Positions 33,285 to 45,783 are shown, numbered from the stretch's first letter. The stretch: DNA of 64,000 nt from Chloranthus sessilifolius (GCA_021018995.1 CM037592.1:74837301-74901300); one strand, 5' to 3'. The notes: generated by a model not told the origin, from the letters alone. Made by a program: numbers and translations.

Positions 33285-35240
33285 GATGATTGATAGTGCA
33301 CATGTTTTGAGTTAGGAGTAGTGTGTTGTAAATATATTTTCTAATATAATGAATTTTCTTTTTGATACTTCTGTGAACCTATTACTTTGTTTCATCTTTG
33401 CTTGTGTGTTTGCTAATGTGTTGTGTGTTCATTTCTTGATTTTCTCTGCTTTAGTGTAGTGCTTTATGTATCTCTGTTTGTTCACTGCTGCACATCTATT
33501 GTCCTTTGAATCAGTGAGGACACTGCTCCTCATAGGTTTGGGGGTATGGCAGATTTTGCCAATGAAATAGTTAACCTAAGTGCAGCAGATTCAAGTGAGT
33601 AAGACAAAAACAAGACCATATTCACCTAAGAATCATTAGAAAAATGAGAAATTTAAAATTAAATTTAAAATTTTACAGACCTTTAGGCATTACAAGCTTA
33701 TAAATTATAACTTTTCCATAATGTGAACACGAAGTAAACTCACTTGTATCAATACTGAGTGAATCATTAAAGAGAGCAAAAGGTAAGGACATACTTAAAA
33801 GTTCAATGGAAGACCATAACCAGTGAGAGTTGGGCCTAGAAAATTTTTATTTATTTATTTATTATTATTTTTTTTTTTCTCCCTTTGAGGAGTGACTGAG
33901 GCAATTCTTCTAGCTCTAAGGACTGGCTGAGGCAATGCCCTCACTAGAAGCTAGGCACCTCAAAGTTGAAACAACTGACAACACTCATGAAACATAGGAA
34001 AGGATCAAGGCGTTCTCTTGGACAGTTTGAGCTTAAACAAATCAAATCCTAATCAACTGCCCTTGTGCACACACCTGTTGAGCCTTAATTTCCAATTATC
34101 TTCAAAATACACCTGAGTACTTGCACCTGAACGTATGGACTTGACTCAAGCCTACCCTCACTCTGAGAATTCAGAAGGTAAAGGAGAATGAGCTGAAGCT
34201 AGACAAGATAGGGTCAACATTGGGTGAATGGAGAAGAGATACCTAAAAGTTGAGCAGTGTCGTAGCTGAGGAAAGAGGTGGCAAGTCATAAAAACAAAAA
34301 TAAAAAAATAAAACATAGAAAGAAAAATGCAAGAAAATAAAAAAAAACCATAATGAAGAGGAATGAGAGAGCAGTCAAGAGGAACAGTTCATTGCAAAAA
34401 TCAAAATGATGAGGAGAAGCTAGCCACTTCAAGTCTAAAAAATTTGAAAGAAAATGAAAGGGACTGAACTACAAATGGGAGAAGTCATTAGTCACCTCTT
34501 TCACTTATTGATTTCTCAACTTTGAATCCCTTTTCAACCTTACATTCTTTATAATCGACTTCATAAGCCACATTATAACCCAGTTAAAGACATTGTGATC
34601 CTAAGTTGAATGTGCTGTCAGGAAGAGACAAGGAGTTGTACAACCTATGGTGAGGACCTACCAATGAAGCCAGGACTTAGGTGCTTTGTCTATGCTCATG
34701 CTTACAGACCCATTTGGGGGCTATAACTGTTCTTGAGCTTGAGAGAAAATGAAAACCTCAAGGTCCCTTGTGAGAGTATGCCTTGGTGAAGCATTGGGTC
34801 TGATGTTGAATATATTAGGCATAGCCTATAGCCTAATTTTTGAATTAATGATGAGCTCAGTGCTGACATACATGTGTTGTCCCCCTTGTTGTGAACAAAT
34901 TGGAAATGTTGTGTACTCATGTAGAGGTTGGGAGGATTAAATGTTTGTGCTTTTCATGTCAAAATTCCTCACATTTTTATTGAATCAATGGTGAACTGAC
35001 GCTCTATTTCTTGACAGCTGACTTGATAATATTGCACCTTTGTAAACTATTTTCATTAAGAAGTTTGTGGGTATCTTCACTGAAAACCCTTAGGAGACTT
35101 CACTCCTCCACTAGGGATCATCTAGGGGTTAAAAAGGCTTGGTACACATGCTAAATGTATTCGTGCTCCCTACGAAAGTGGCATTTCAATTCTTAGAGTA
35201 GTTGTTTTAATCTTTCCTTTGCTCAGGGACTAGCAAAGAT
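33285..35240 (+). other. Y 3' noncoding segment
   Basis: No coding signal. A G-rich tract tcataggtttgggggtatgg lies near 33528-33547, just after ORF2. An A/T run (ttta)n(tta)n(t)n is at about 33848-33881. The text parallels X 21249-23158 and, more loosely, the T 3' segment. Confidence 0.65.
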
Positions 35241-35241
35241 T

Positions 35242-35254
35242 AGGTTTGGGGGTG
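35242..35254 (+). other. Y polypurine tract
   Basis: aggtttgggggtg immediately before the 3' LTR TGTTATGCACTG. Identical to the X tract. Confidence 0.85.
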
Positions 35255-37953
35255 TGTTATGCACTGAAAAGTACCACTATTCACCTCTTAACCTAGCCTT
35301 TGATGGACCTTGAAGCCCACTAATAATCATTTGTTAAGTATGTTTTGCACCTAGTAATAAAGTGTGCAGCTTAATACAAACTCCTTGCCTTTTGGCCCAA
35401 AAGAGAGAGAGAATGCACTCAAAGATGACAATTGAGACAAAGCCTGATGGAACACCTTAGTAGTGCTCAGCATGGTAACTCGTTGTTGCTGATCATCATT
35501 GACCTAAAGTTTACCAGATGACTGAAGTTAGCTGAGAAGGAAGGATGCTGCAACAGTAGCAAGTGTTGTGTAGCAGTGTCAAGAAACAGACCTCGCAAAG
35601 TTGAGAAGCCTCCTCGCGAAGCTAAAGATGCAGTGGAAGAAGCTCTCGCACAGATAGGCCGCGCAGTCACAACGACAGCTGTAAAGACATCACGATGATC
35701 TCACGGTGTAAAACCTTTAGAATTCGTGGTAGCAAAGCTGTCGCGGAGATCAAGCCTCAAAGCAGTCGTGTGAGGAACACAACGAGCCAATATGCATAGA
35801 GAACGAAAAGTCACCTCACGGAGTTCTCGCATGGCTGTGGAAAAGAGAGACGCTCAGAATTCCTCTTCTCATAGATCTCGCACACTCTGGAGCCTTACAA
35901 GTTACTATGTGAGCGTAGGAGCCCACCTGCTCAAGTACTTAGCGAGAGAGAGAGCTCCTGAAGCTGTATCGCGTGAAACACCCTGGCTCTCTAGATCATC
36001 TCTATGACAGCACTGCGATGCGAAGCAACTGCGTGATTCACTAATGGCTTACTGCACAAATGTGCCCTTCCCATCAGCTAAATGCATCTCCGCGAAGGCA
36101 AAGCAACTGCACAAGTAAACTAAAACAGCTGCCAGCCCCGCAAAGTGCGGGCTCTCCACTTCTCAGTTTTAACTCAATGACCTTTTGAGAAGTTCTCAAG
36201 GCAAGGGCACACTTCCTGGGGCATAGATTTTAAAGCACACATCTCGAGGCATTCAAGGGTTGTAATAGTGCCATGTCTACTGGAAAAATTAGGGTTAGTC
36301 TCTTTACAGCCAAGGCCATTTTGACAATGTATATAAGCTGTAATTAGAGTTTAGTTTTAGTATCTTTCCTTCATCCTCTATCGGCTAGGAGCTCTAGCAG
36401 GCTAGGGTTAGGATTTAATCACCTCTTTTTCCTATTTCTCTTCTCTCTTAGCTTGGCACTTGCTGGCTAATCCCCCTGTAAGTAGCTAGGATTAGTTTGG
36501 TTTTAGTTTTATAATAGATTTTTTTATACATTGGGATTGTGGATGAGCAGTTATGTATAGGCTGCAGCCAGGAGATAGTTCATTGTAAGTTTTATTTTTT
36601 TTGTAATGAACTGCTATTTTAATGCTTAATCAAATTTATAGATCTTATAGTTGCTTTAGATGTCTATAGGATCCATATATTTGTGACTAACCCATTCAAT
36701 TTCTAGTAGGTCTATTTTTTACCATCTGATTTTCCTTGATTTGATAGACACATGGGAAGCAACACTGGATCTATAGTGAGATTCAGGGACCTGTGAGGCA
36801 TGTGGACCATGGTGGTTGCAATAGTTTTCATGTTCTTCCTCAGGCCTCTGTGGGATGGACAGACCAATGGGATACCCTGTGACCATTCAAGTGGACAGAG
36901 TATAGCCCTAAGGTTGTGTCCATCCACATGTTTGAGAAGGATTCTTCTCCCTTACACATGAGCTTCTAAAGCCTTGTCAGGAGGTTTGTACAATAACTGG
37001 CTCCCCTCTGTTCTACCTAATCAATATTAGATGTTAGATCCGATCTCATGTAGTAATTATAGCTTTAGGTTGAGTCATTGTAGACTGTTTGTAGCAATGA
37101 CTAGCTGAATCTAAAGCCTTATTCAACTTATTGCATGGTCCTTTTTGTGGGCACTTGTGAGCAGGTAGCTTTAGCAAAGCATTTAGAATCTTATGGGCTG
37201 GAATACCGATGGGTGTCAGCCAGGTCTGTGTGCAAATCCGGGGAGCTTTTAGCGCTGGCATTACATAGTGCTGCAATAGTATTCATGGCTAGAGCTGGTC
37301 CAGTAGCTGTGGAGATGATCGATCCACTCCTCTGGATTAGACTAGCAAATTCCTAGTTTAACTAATGGGATTTGACAAACTCTATTGGATACCCTGTGAC
37401 CATTGGAGTGGACAGAGTATAGCCCTAAGAGCGCCCCAAATGGCATGGGTTAAACTGGGAGCTTATACCTTGTTGAGGCTTTTAATAGTGTCTCAACAAG
37501 GAGCACTGCAGAGACAGACTAAATCTGAGTTACATTACTGCATCATTGACTCTAGCTTAACCTGCCTACTTCTCATAATTTTTGTATTTTATTTTGGCAC
37601 ATACTACCACCATTTTCTTCTTAACCCTTTCTTTAGGATAAGGCTACATTTTATTTATCTGCTTTTAGGATTAATTTAGTGTAGTCGTGACACACAACTC
37701 CCTTTCTTTAGGATTGTCAGATCTATAGCCAGATCTGGAGGCCTACTATTATAACCCATATTGGGTTCTAGGTCAATTTCTCTGTGGGACAAATTCTTAC
37801 TTATCAAAACTTGTTACAATAGACCCTGTATCTTACAGGACTGTGTTTATTTCAGACTTGCTATGCTGACCCATCTCCAATTCCCCACTCTTGAATGATT
37901 CTCTCCACTGTTCTTAATAGAATAACAACAAGAGTCTCGAAATTACGTCAATA
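35255..37953 (+). repeat. Y 3' LTR
   Basis: 2699 bases, homologous to 11549-14244. The last dinucleotide is TA instead of CA, a single C-to-T change. TATA box at 36330-36337. It is followed by the TSD GTCGG. Confidence 0.9.
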
Positions 37954-37958
37954 GTCGG

Positions 37959-38439
37959 CAATGTTAATCTTCTCATCATGTTGGCCCGTCACAAAGGCAA
38001 GGTATCCTTGACATCCTTATTGTAATAATCGTGTGGCTTGGTTAGTTGATACGATGGATGCCACATTCTACTTGATGCCATGGAACTGGAAAGACTTCCC
38101 TTTTGGAGGGTAGAACGTGACCACTTTCCGAAGGTCATCAATGCTTGCATGGTAAGCGGATAGCCAATCCATTTTAAGGATTATGCCAAACCCTTCCATA
38201 TCTAAAAGAATTAGATCTACCATTGTCTCACTGTCTTCAATCCGGATAATGACTGACCGACAGATTGTGTCCGTGCTAACTGAGTTCCTTGTAGGAATTG
38301 ACACTACTACGATGTAGTCTAACGGTTCGGGAGTGATGCTCAATTCGGTTGTGAATTGAGAAGTTATAAAAGAATGAGTAGACCCTGAGTCTATCAATAC
38401 TCGTGCTTTGTGTTGACAAATATCACATTGTTGGTGCAT
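37959..38439 (-). pseudogene. pro: Z aspartic protease remnant
   Basis: Minus-strand retropepsin-like domain. ARVLIDSGSTHSFI carries the catalytic Asp in the DSG motif at about 38383-38391, and ILLDMEGFGIILKMDWLSAY matches the conserved 'DVILGMDWL' end of Ty3/gypsy proteases. A stop follows K at 38068. The frame then runs, with stops, toward the RT part beyond Y. It would cleave the gag-pol polyprotein. Confidence 0.85.
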
Positions 38440-38639
38440 ATGTGAGGTACCTAGATTTCATGCATACGATTTTCATTATGAGCAAGTATGAGGTGTCGTG
38501 ATAATCATGAAGTGTCAAAATCAAAACAAACACCAAGGATGTTCATGAACTGAAATCAAGGAGATAATTTGACAATTCAAAAAGAATTTTTTATTATTTT
38601 TTAAACTTGGATCACCTCATTCGTCGATTGAGCGTCTTG

Positions 38640-39809
38640 TGCAGAGACTGCATATGTATGGATCTTGATTGTAGGCCAAGAGGGCCTCTGAACAGTTGTC
38701 GTTGCTATCTGCCTATTCTGCATTTCAAGACAATCCTTTATCTGATGCCCTTATTTACTACACCAAAAACATGCACCCGTTGCCCATCTACACTCTTCTG
38801 TCTTCTGCCGCTTCCTGCATTGCGAGCATGATATCATTGCGGAGGAAGCGCCAGGCGAAGTTAGCTAATCTCTTAACACTCCAACCATAATGGGGTACGA
38901 AGGGCGGGGTGGCCTTGTGGGTGCAGACATAACGCTTTTTGATTAAGGGGTATGGGTAGGTAGACTTTGTGTTGACATCATTAGTCTCGACCTCTTACTC
39001 GCCTGTTCGGAGGCATAGGACTGTGTTCGGCTTGTTCTACTCTGATTTTGTTGTTGTCTCCTCCTATGCATGTTCTCAATATCTTACTCGGTGATTAGAG
39101 CTAAATCTATGACCTCTGTAAAGGTCCTCAGCCTAAACAACGACAGTCTCTCTTTAATATTGGGCCTTAAGCCACGCTTGAACTTCTTTGCCTTCAACAG
39201 TTCCGTGGCAACATGTAGGGGTGAAAATTTAGAAAGCCTCGTAAACTCGGCTTCGTACTCATGGACAGACATTCGTCCTTGCTCCAACGATATGAAATTG
39301 ACTTCCCATTGCTCCCTAATTGAATCAAGGAAGTATTACTCATTAAATACCTCCACAAACTAAGCCCAGGTCCATGGGGAATTCGGTTTCTCCTGTCTTT
39401 CCACCGACTTCCACCACGAGTCTGCTGCTCGTGTTAGATGAAAAGCAACCCAATTCACCTTTTCTTCTTTGGTACTTAGAACCATATGAAGAAGCTTTTC
39501 CATCTTATTTATCCAGTCTTCTGTTTTGAGTGGATCAACCTGACCGTGGAAGCTTGGAAGATTCATCCTCCTGAACTCTTCGAATCAAGAAGGTTGGCAT
39601 CGTCTGGCGAGTTGGGCCATCGTTTCGAGTAGTTGGCCCATCTGCCCATTGCCATTTCCTCCTTTCGACATAATGTTGGTGCCGATTCCATTCCCTCTCC
39701 TTAAAGGAATGATGTTGACACCCGTGGCGATCCCTGCACCACTTGACGTACCCTCACCGCTTGGTGTGCTTCTATTGTGTAGGGTTTGCGATCTTTCGTG
39801 TGGGGTCAT
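38640..39809 (-). pseudogene. gag: Z gag remnant with zinc knuckle
   Basis: Starts with MTPHERSQT and a Gly-rich N-terminus. The gag core has LPSFHGQVDPLKTEDWINKMEK and AFHLTRAADSWWKSVE, then MSVHEYEAEFTRLSKF and RPNIKERLSLFRLRTF. A CCHC zinc knuckle is coded at 38730-38771 (CFWC, x4, H, x4, C) with one stop inside it. This is Tekay/Del-type gag. Several stops make it non-functional. Confidence 0.85.
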
Positions 39810-39969
39810 ACTAATCGGTCATGATCAAACACAATTTCAATCAATATTGATCGTGAAAATATAGCCCACATGTTCTAAATGAATATCATGTCGTCGCTTT
39901 GACAACAACCATGACACAGGGTGCCACAATTGACATGCTCTAATGGTGTCACATGGAACTAAAGCCATT

Positions 39970-40250
39970 CTCTGATCCCACTTGTGACAACCTAATTTTT
40001 CCCTACACAAATTTCAAGGAAAAACTGGATCATCATCGAATATAATGCTCAATGCTCACACTGAATGCTCTGATACCACCTGCCACATCCCGATTTTTCC
40101 CACACTGATTTTAGGGAAAACCAAACCGTCGAATTCAATATTTAAAATCCACACTGACCTTTCTGATACCACTTGTGATAACTCGATTTTCCCCACAAGG
40201 ATTTCGGGGAAAATTAAACCGTCAGATGCAAAATTCAAAGCAGATATCAC
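39970..40250 (-). repeat. Threefold repeat of the LTR end plus primer binding site
   Basis: Three tandem units, period about 92-99 bases, each holding a form of ctgataccacttgtgataa plus ttttccccaca and ggggaaaa. The ctgatacc cores start at 40163, 40071 and, as ctgatccc, 39972. Only the rightmost unit abuts the real LTR. The arrangement puts two extra decayed PBS-like sites in the leader. Confidence 0.75.
40162..40171 (-). other. Z primer binding site (tRNA-Met type)
   Basis: The minus strand reads TGGTATCAGA two bases inside the LTR end. TGGTATCAGAGC is the common plant initiator-tRNA-Met site. Confidence 0.8.
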
Positions 40251-41333
40251 GTGTACAATATGCGGAAATCAAAATGGATATCAAAGGCAGTAACTGAGAT
40301 TCCAATACCTATATAGAACATAAACAAAATGACCATCGGTGACGACCGATTTTCACCTAAACAGTGTTTCACAGTACACTTTGTCCAAAGAGTAAGTTTA
40401 AATGCACCAACAACCCCCATATACCAAGTCAGGGTAATAATGGCTAAGGATAGATATCCTCTGGAACATAATTAGGTCCTCCTCTAGCCCGGGATATTCA
40501 ATAGTCGAAGCTCAGTAGAGAACATTCAATACCAATTTCATCTTATCAAGACAAGGCATTGATTTCAATGACTAAGTTCAAAATAATTTTCGTAAATCAC
40601 ATAAAGCAAATCAAAGTATTGAGTTTAGAATCACAAGATTTAAACATGTCATATTAGAATCTAAAACATGTCATGCAATTTCTTATTTAGTGTTTCGGAG
40701 TTCAACTTCACATTCATGTTATGATCAAAGTTTCGTTGGGGCAAAGCATCCCATGACTCAGGAACAAAGCATTCCATGAAGCGAAAATAAGGTCATAAAC
40801 TTCGGGGCCTCTACCACTCTCCGGAGCCTCCACTCCTCTTATCTACTTGGCATCCGAGATCACCTTCAAAGCTTAATTCATAATTCAGATTCATATTCAT
40901 GCACATATTCAAGAAAAACAAAGTTGAGAGTCTGAGTTCGTATACAACATTCTTATTCAATGTTCTTATTCAAGCCTTAGAGTTCATAGTTTGAAAGATA
41001 TAAATGCAATTCAAAAATTTTGTAAATTAGAATATTTAATGTGGTAAGATTTCACAAAGCCTATTTTTCAAATTATGATGATCATCATGTCAGGTCTATC
41101 ATTAAGAACTATAAATTAATCAAAAGAAACGAAATCGAGCGATGAATTTCCCTACCAAAGGTTTGGTGTTGTTCGAAAGCTAAGCGGAAACCTCTATAGA
41201 CGATCTCCCATTCAAAATCTAGATCACATCAAGTTCATAACATAGTGTCAATGATTGCAGAACCGAATGGCTCAAAGCCTCACAGGTTTCTCCAAGGAGA
41301 AAAAATTAATGTAGCCAGAAAACAAGGAAATTC

Positions 41334-41487
41334 ACTCGAGCAATTCCAAATTGGCTCAAGCGATTTTGACAGATTCCCAGTGGCACACCCAAATTCGCTC
41401 GAGCGAATTTGGCTCGAGAAATTTTGCCTCTTTGTTTCTGAAGGTGATTCGATAGAGCAAATTCTAAACCGCTAAAGCGGATTTGGC
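41334..41487. promoter_or_regulatory. Z LTR motif cluster (CTCGAGCGAATTT words)
   Basis: Words include ctcgagcaattcc, gctcaagcgatttt, ggctcgagaaatttt and ccgctaaagcggattt. A perfect 20-base palindrome AAATTCGCTCGAGCGAATTT is at 41391-41410. The same words recur upstream of the W additional ORF (47211-47402), and one copy (atcgctcaagcgg) is at about 122-135. Confidence 0.75.
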
Positions 41488-42000
41488 AAACTTTGCAGGT
41501 TTTCGGGCTTACTCTTCCCCGATTCGAATTTTCCAAAAACCATTGCATGTACCCTCAAATCACACACAAGTGCAAACTAAACTAAATCGACACATTAAAG
41601 CATAAATCTTACCTTCAAGATGCACGTGCAATGTCTGCGGCGATCGATATCGAAGGATATTGACGTTCACGATTCATGTTCGTCCGATCCTCAAAATCAT
41701 TGCATGCGAGTAAATCAAAATCTTGATTTTGGAAACAAAAATCTATAATCAATGCGATGATGATTCTTATCTTCCTTATCTGTGTGTGTGAAGTCCACAT
41801 CAATCTGTTCGTGTTCGCTCGCACTCATTCAACGCCTCGATCTTCTTTCTCCGATCGCAACGAGGCAATTGATCGAAGCTCTCTTATGACGCCGAATCGA
41901 ACAAAAGTGAAATTTCGGTGAAGATCAACAGTCTTGATTGCAGACACCCCCATTTTGCCCTCTAGAAATATGCATATCTGCTCAGTCAACCTTTGACCTC

Positions 42001-42412
42001 ATGACCCTAATGTGGGAACCATACACTGAAACAATAGTACATAGCTGAACGCTGGCTGAAACAATAGCTCTGTGGCTCAGATCCCGACATAGGGAGACTA
42101 TGTACTGAAATAATAGTATATAGTTGGAATGTAGACTGAAACAATAGTCTTGCATTTCAGATCCCTTTAACCCTAATTGGGACCATATACTAAAACAATA
42201 GTATATGGCTGGACATAGGCTGAAACAATAGCTCTGTGGATCAAGCCCCATGACCCTAACGTGAGAACCATGTACTGAAACAATAGTACATGGCTGAACA
42301 CAGATTGAAACAATGGCTTTGTGGCTCAAATCCTAACGTAGGGGGACTATATACTGAAACAATAGTATAAAGTCGGAATGTAGTCTAAAATAATAGTGTC
42401 GCATTTCAGACC
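42001..42412. repeat. S tandem repeat (TGAAACAATAG words)
   Basis: Five units of about 80 bases, each built of two 40-base halves: 'tactgaaacaatagtayatrg' and 'ggctgaaacaatagctctg' types. There are ten variants of TGAAACAATAG in all. It lies upstream of the S TATA box, where the other Tat-like LTRs here carry their own motif clusters. Confidence 0.85.
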
Positions 42413-43544
42413 CAACCCGAACCCGAACAACCCCGAATTACACGCCTACAACCACGCGTACAATTTGATTGTACGCAAAACCACACACGTGTAATCAGTC
42501 CCCTTTCAGACCAGCCAAACCACCTTGACACTCAATTACACGCGCCAAGTCTTACCGTCCTTGTCCCTTAAGCTTCCTCGATCAAGTGCTTCAAATGAGA
42601 CACTTAATCAGATTGCGCACTCCGCACTAGGCGAGCAATTAGTTCTAACATGATTAGAACTAGGAAACTCACGGAGTAAGTCAGTCAGCCGCTCACTGAG
42701 TCGGTGACCAACTCAAAGCAATTAAGCACCAGGAAACTGGCACGCAATCCAGTTAAACACTTAAAACAAGGCGTTTAATTGGAGAAAAACCTATAAAAGA
42801 TTTTTTTTAATTCGCCCGAGGAGAGGCTGGAATTTTGGGAGAACGGAATTTTTTGGGATTTCGAAACCAGAGAACTCCGAGAATGAATCCATAGAGGAAC
42901 AAAGCCATGATTTCGAGATTCAAGCTTCGAATCATCGAGATTTCTCTCCGCAGCCTCAACCTTAGGAAAGAATTTAATTTCTCATCGTAGTTCCTAGTTC
43001 TTAGACTTAGGATTTTTCTTAGTTTTAATTATTAATATTAATTCAATTTTAGACCGTTGCACCCTTTCTCGGACCATAATTTTAATATCTGGTTCTAGTT
43101 CTTAGTTTCTATAAGAAACCCTTAATCTTACGGCCCAATTCACCGACCATAGACTCAATTCCGTTCTAAAATTTTAATCTCTAGACCTATAATTAATCTC
43201 TAGTTCTAGTTCATAGTTTCTAGAACCAGTCCTTAATCATACAACCTAATTTTCTGATTTCAAACTCGAATTCAATCCTCAATTTTTAGACTTCTAGTCT
43301 TAATTCCTTAATTTAATATTTCTAAAATCACAAATATTAGTTTAGCCGTCTATAATCCTAGTTTCATAATTTAATTCATACTTATAATCTTGAAAACGAC
43401 TCTGAAAATCCAAAATTACTATTTTATAATCCAAAATCTAATTTATTTTTATCTCAACCACCCGATTTGCCCAAGGGAGATTATGGAGGGTACTCAGGAA
43501 CGAAGCCAGTCCTCTTTAGCATAGCAGGCGTAAAACCCCCTTTT

Positions 43545-44235
43545 TATAGGATTATTTTATTGCTTTAATTAGAATTAGAAAATCAAGTCTATAATTTTCT
43601 TTGATTTTTAGTATAATTTATATCCTTTATTTTAATTAAATCCTTAGAATAATTACTTTGATTAGAATTCTAATAAAATTAGTTCCTTTATTTTAATTAG
43701 ATATTCTAGCATAGTTAATTCGTTGCTTTATTAGATTCCAGTATAGTTTATTCCTTTTTTTATTAATTAGAGTTTTAGTATAATTAATTTATTGCTTTGA
43801 TTCTAATTCTAGAAAAAAATCAGTTCCTTTATTTTTAATTGAATTTTAGTAAAATTAATTCACTTGCTTTAATTAGAGCTTTAGTAAAAATCAGTTTTCT
43901 ACTTCAATTAGAATTGCAGTAGAACTAGTATACTTGTTTTACTTAGAATTTCAGTACAATTAGCATGCTTGATTTAATTAGAGTTTCATTAAAATTAACA
44001 TATTTGCATTCCTAATGTAATTAGGAGACTAATATTAATTGGACTTCTAGTAGTATTAGGACACTAAATTAATTAGAATTCTAATAGGATTAGGAAACTA
44101 AATTCATTAGACTCCTAATAGAATTATAATATTAGATCAAATCACTATAATAAACCCACACCTCTAGACTCACAATAGAATTAGGAAATCTAAACCGATT
44201 AGAATTATAATAATAACAGGGAAAGAAAAGGAAAA
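43545..44235. repeat. S AT-rich degenerate repeat tract
   Basis: Loose reiteration of tttaattagaattytagtaaaattaa-like text for about 690 bases, with no ORF. Probably an expanded simple repeat inside the LTR. Confidence 0.6.
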
Positions 44236-44957
44236 CTGAACTATCTAAACCATAAGGAAGAGCCACAATTGCTGACGTTCGCAGGCGGACGATTCAGTAA
44301 AGAAGTAACCCACACCCGCTCTAAAGCATGATTAATGACGTGTTGCAGCGTCGTTGAATATCTGCAGCTAGCGATCGCAACAAACTACAAACCTTCCTTG
44401 AAATCCCCCCTTTTTTTTTTATTTCTAATATTCCAAACGCCCCATCACTAGAGTCCACTTGGACAGAATTGGGTCATTGATTCATCGGGGACCGAGAGGA
44501 ACTTCGAAAAAGCGCGCACCAACAATGATCTCTTGAGGGAAAATGAGAAGGAGAGAAGGAGGTTCTCCCTGCTCTCAATTCTTTCTCAAGCTCTCTTCTC
44601 CCACGAATTTGCAAATGAAGTTTGCACGTGGGTTCTTCTTTATACTTATGGGGGCTAATTTAGTGTGGGGCTGGTACACCCAAGATGGTGTACAGGCCTT
44701 TATTAAAAAGTCCCAAAAATAGTATTTACAACGCACTCCCTATGTTTTGATCCTTGAACCTCATGCATACAACTCAAGTTTCCAACCAGTGGTGTCACAG
44801 AGCTTGTGTAATGATCCACACATTTAATATATACACCTCGGTACAGAGGCACATGTTCTATATTAATTATTTTTAAATTTTGGGGCCCGCATCGAGTACG
44901 GTATCGAACACATACATTTAGTCGGTGTGTTTGGGTTCAAAATTTTCAGGGTGTTAC

Positions 44958-44970
44958 ATCCTCCCGCCCT
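44958..44970 (-). other. W polypurine tract
   Basis: The minus strand reads aagggcgggagga directly before TGTAACACCC, preceded by tcgaggacgaatattctttt. It is a textbook Tekay/Del 3' end. Confidence 0.85.
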
Positions 44971-45783
44971 TAAAAGAATATTCGTCCTCGAAAATTTACT
45001 ACGTGACCTGTGGGTCGGAGGACGTATCCTCATACCCATCGGGTACCGGAAACATAGCTACTGTTAGTGGTAGTAATACTAGGGTAGTTAAGACAAAAGT
45101 CTATCTGCTGAGCTCGACACCCAAAGACGCTCAGTCTCTCGTCAACCCGTGCCCGTTCACAATTTTAAATATGAACTTGTCTATAGCTATCGGATCGATC
45201 CTTTCACAACCAGGCGTATGCATAACACACATATGTTACTAATTGGCAACATGTGTCTACCACTAAGTTGTAGAACATGTCCACAGTTCATCATTACATA
45301 GCTGTTCACAATCTGTCAGAACTCCTGCTATTCATTAAACATCAAAAAATACTAATAACTATCCCAGTATAATGGCAGAAATGTCGATGACCATACACAA
45401 TGCCAATAATTATCATTTAGTCGAATTGACCAAAATGATCCAATGTTTACCATACATGATATAGCGTCACCATAAACATGATTGATCCATTTAAGCGCAC
45501 AAGATAAGCATAACTTAACCACATCATTATCACATCCCATCATTACTATAAAAAAAATCTAACACCTTGTTAACTAACCATTCCTATGAAGGATTCAAAC
45601 TATTCAGTACAACCATAACCATAACCATAACCAACAAAATTAAACCATCAATCAGTAATTAGCACCATCAGAATTTAACCATCACTTTGGAAAAGTTTAC
45701 CCATTAATCAAAGTATCAATTCATCATATCCAAAAAGAAAAACCAAACCTTTTACCCATTTGTCGAATCAATCATCAATCCAC

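Larger units (their letters stand above)
11549..37953 (+). mobile_element. Y: nonautonomous Athila/Tat-like element with gag and ORF2
   Basis: Two homologous 2.7-kb direct LTRs and a perfect GTCGG TSD (11544-11548, 37954-37958) define the element. Without the nested X it is about 13 kb. Inside are a degenerate PBS, a gag pseudogene, a motif cluster, ORF2 split by X, a long noncoding 3' part and a polypurine tract. No RT, RNase H or integrase is visible. It resembles plant TR-GAG type elements, which use enzymes from other copies. The LTRs differ at about 10 sites in the first 155 bases, more than in X, consistent with Y being older. Confidence 0.9.
41939..44476 (+). mobile_element. S: solo-LTR-like Tat/Ogre insertion
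   Basis: A 2538-base TG...CA unit starting TGCAGACACCCCCATTTTGC, the typical Tat/Ogre LTR start. It is flanked by TTGAT (41934-41938 and 44477-44481). Its removal restores a Tekay-type LTR of normal length. A TATA box ctataaaag lies at 42791-42799. No ORF or internal region is present. The ends also look like short inverted repeats, so an unusual nonautonomous element is possible. Confidence 0.7.
37959..44957 (-). mobile_element. Z, 5' portion: protease, gag, leader, 5' LTR
   Basis: This continues Z beyond Y. On the minus strand from the right: a 5' LTR (44957 to 40174, interrupted by S), a tRNA-Met-type PBS, a leader with a threefold repeat, gag and protease. The 5' LTR is followed on its outer side by a polypurine tract, so it also acts as the 3' LTR of W. 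Confidence 0.85.
40174..44957 (-). repeat. Z 5' LTR (also 3' LTR of W), interrupted by S
   Basis: The minus strand starts TGTAACACCCTGAAAATT (44957) and ends gagttatcaca (40174). Without S and one TSD copy it is 2241 bases, matching the 2290-base E1 LTR and the roughly 2250-base E5 LTR. A TATA-like box (AAGTATAAAGA, minus) lies near 44637-44647. Confidence 0.8.

Noticed and set aside
42001-42412. CRISPR-like or satellite array
   Set aside because: Repeats are variable, adjacent without unique spacers, and lie inside a plant LTR with a TSD; this is a local tandem expansion.
42443-44957. A separate complete 3' LTR of W beside a 5' LTR of Z ending at 42442
   Set aside because: Considered because each would be about 2.3-2.5 kb. 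The TTGAT duplication around S and the restored single LTR of 2241 bases explain the region better.
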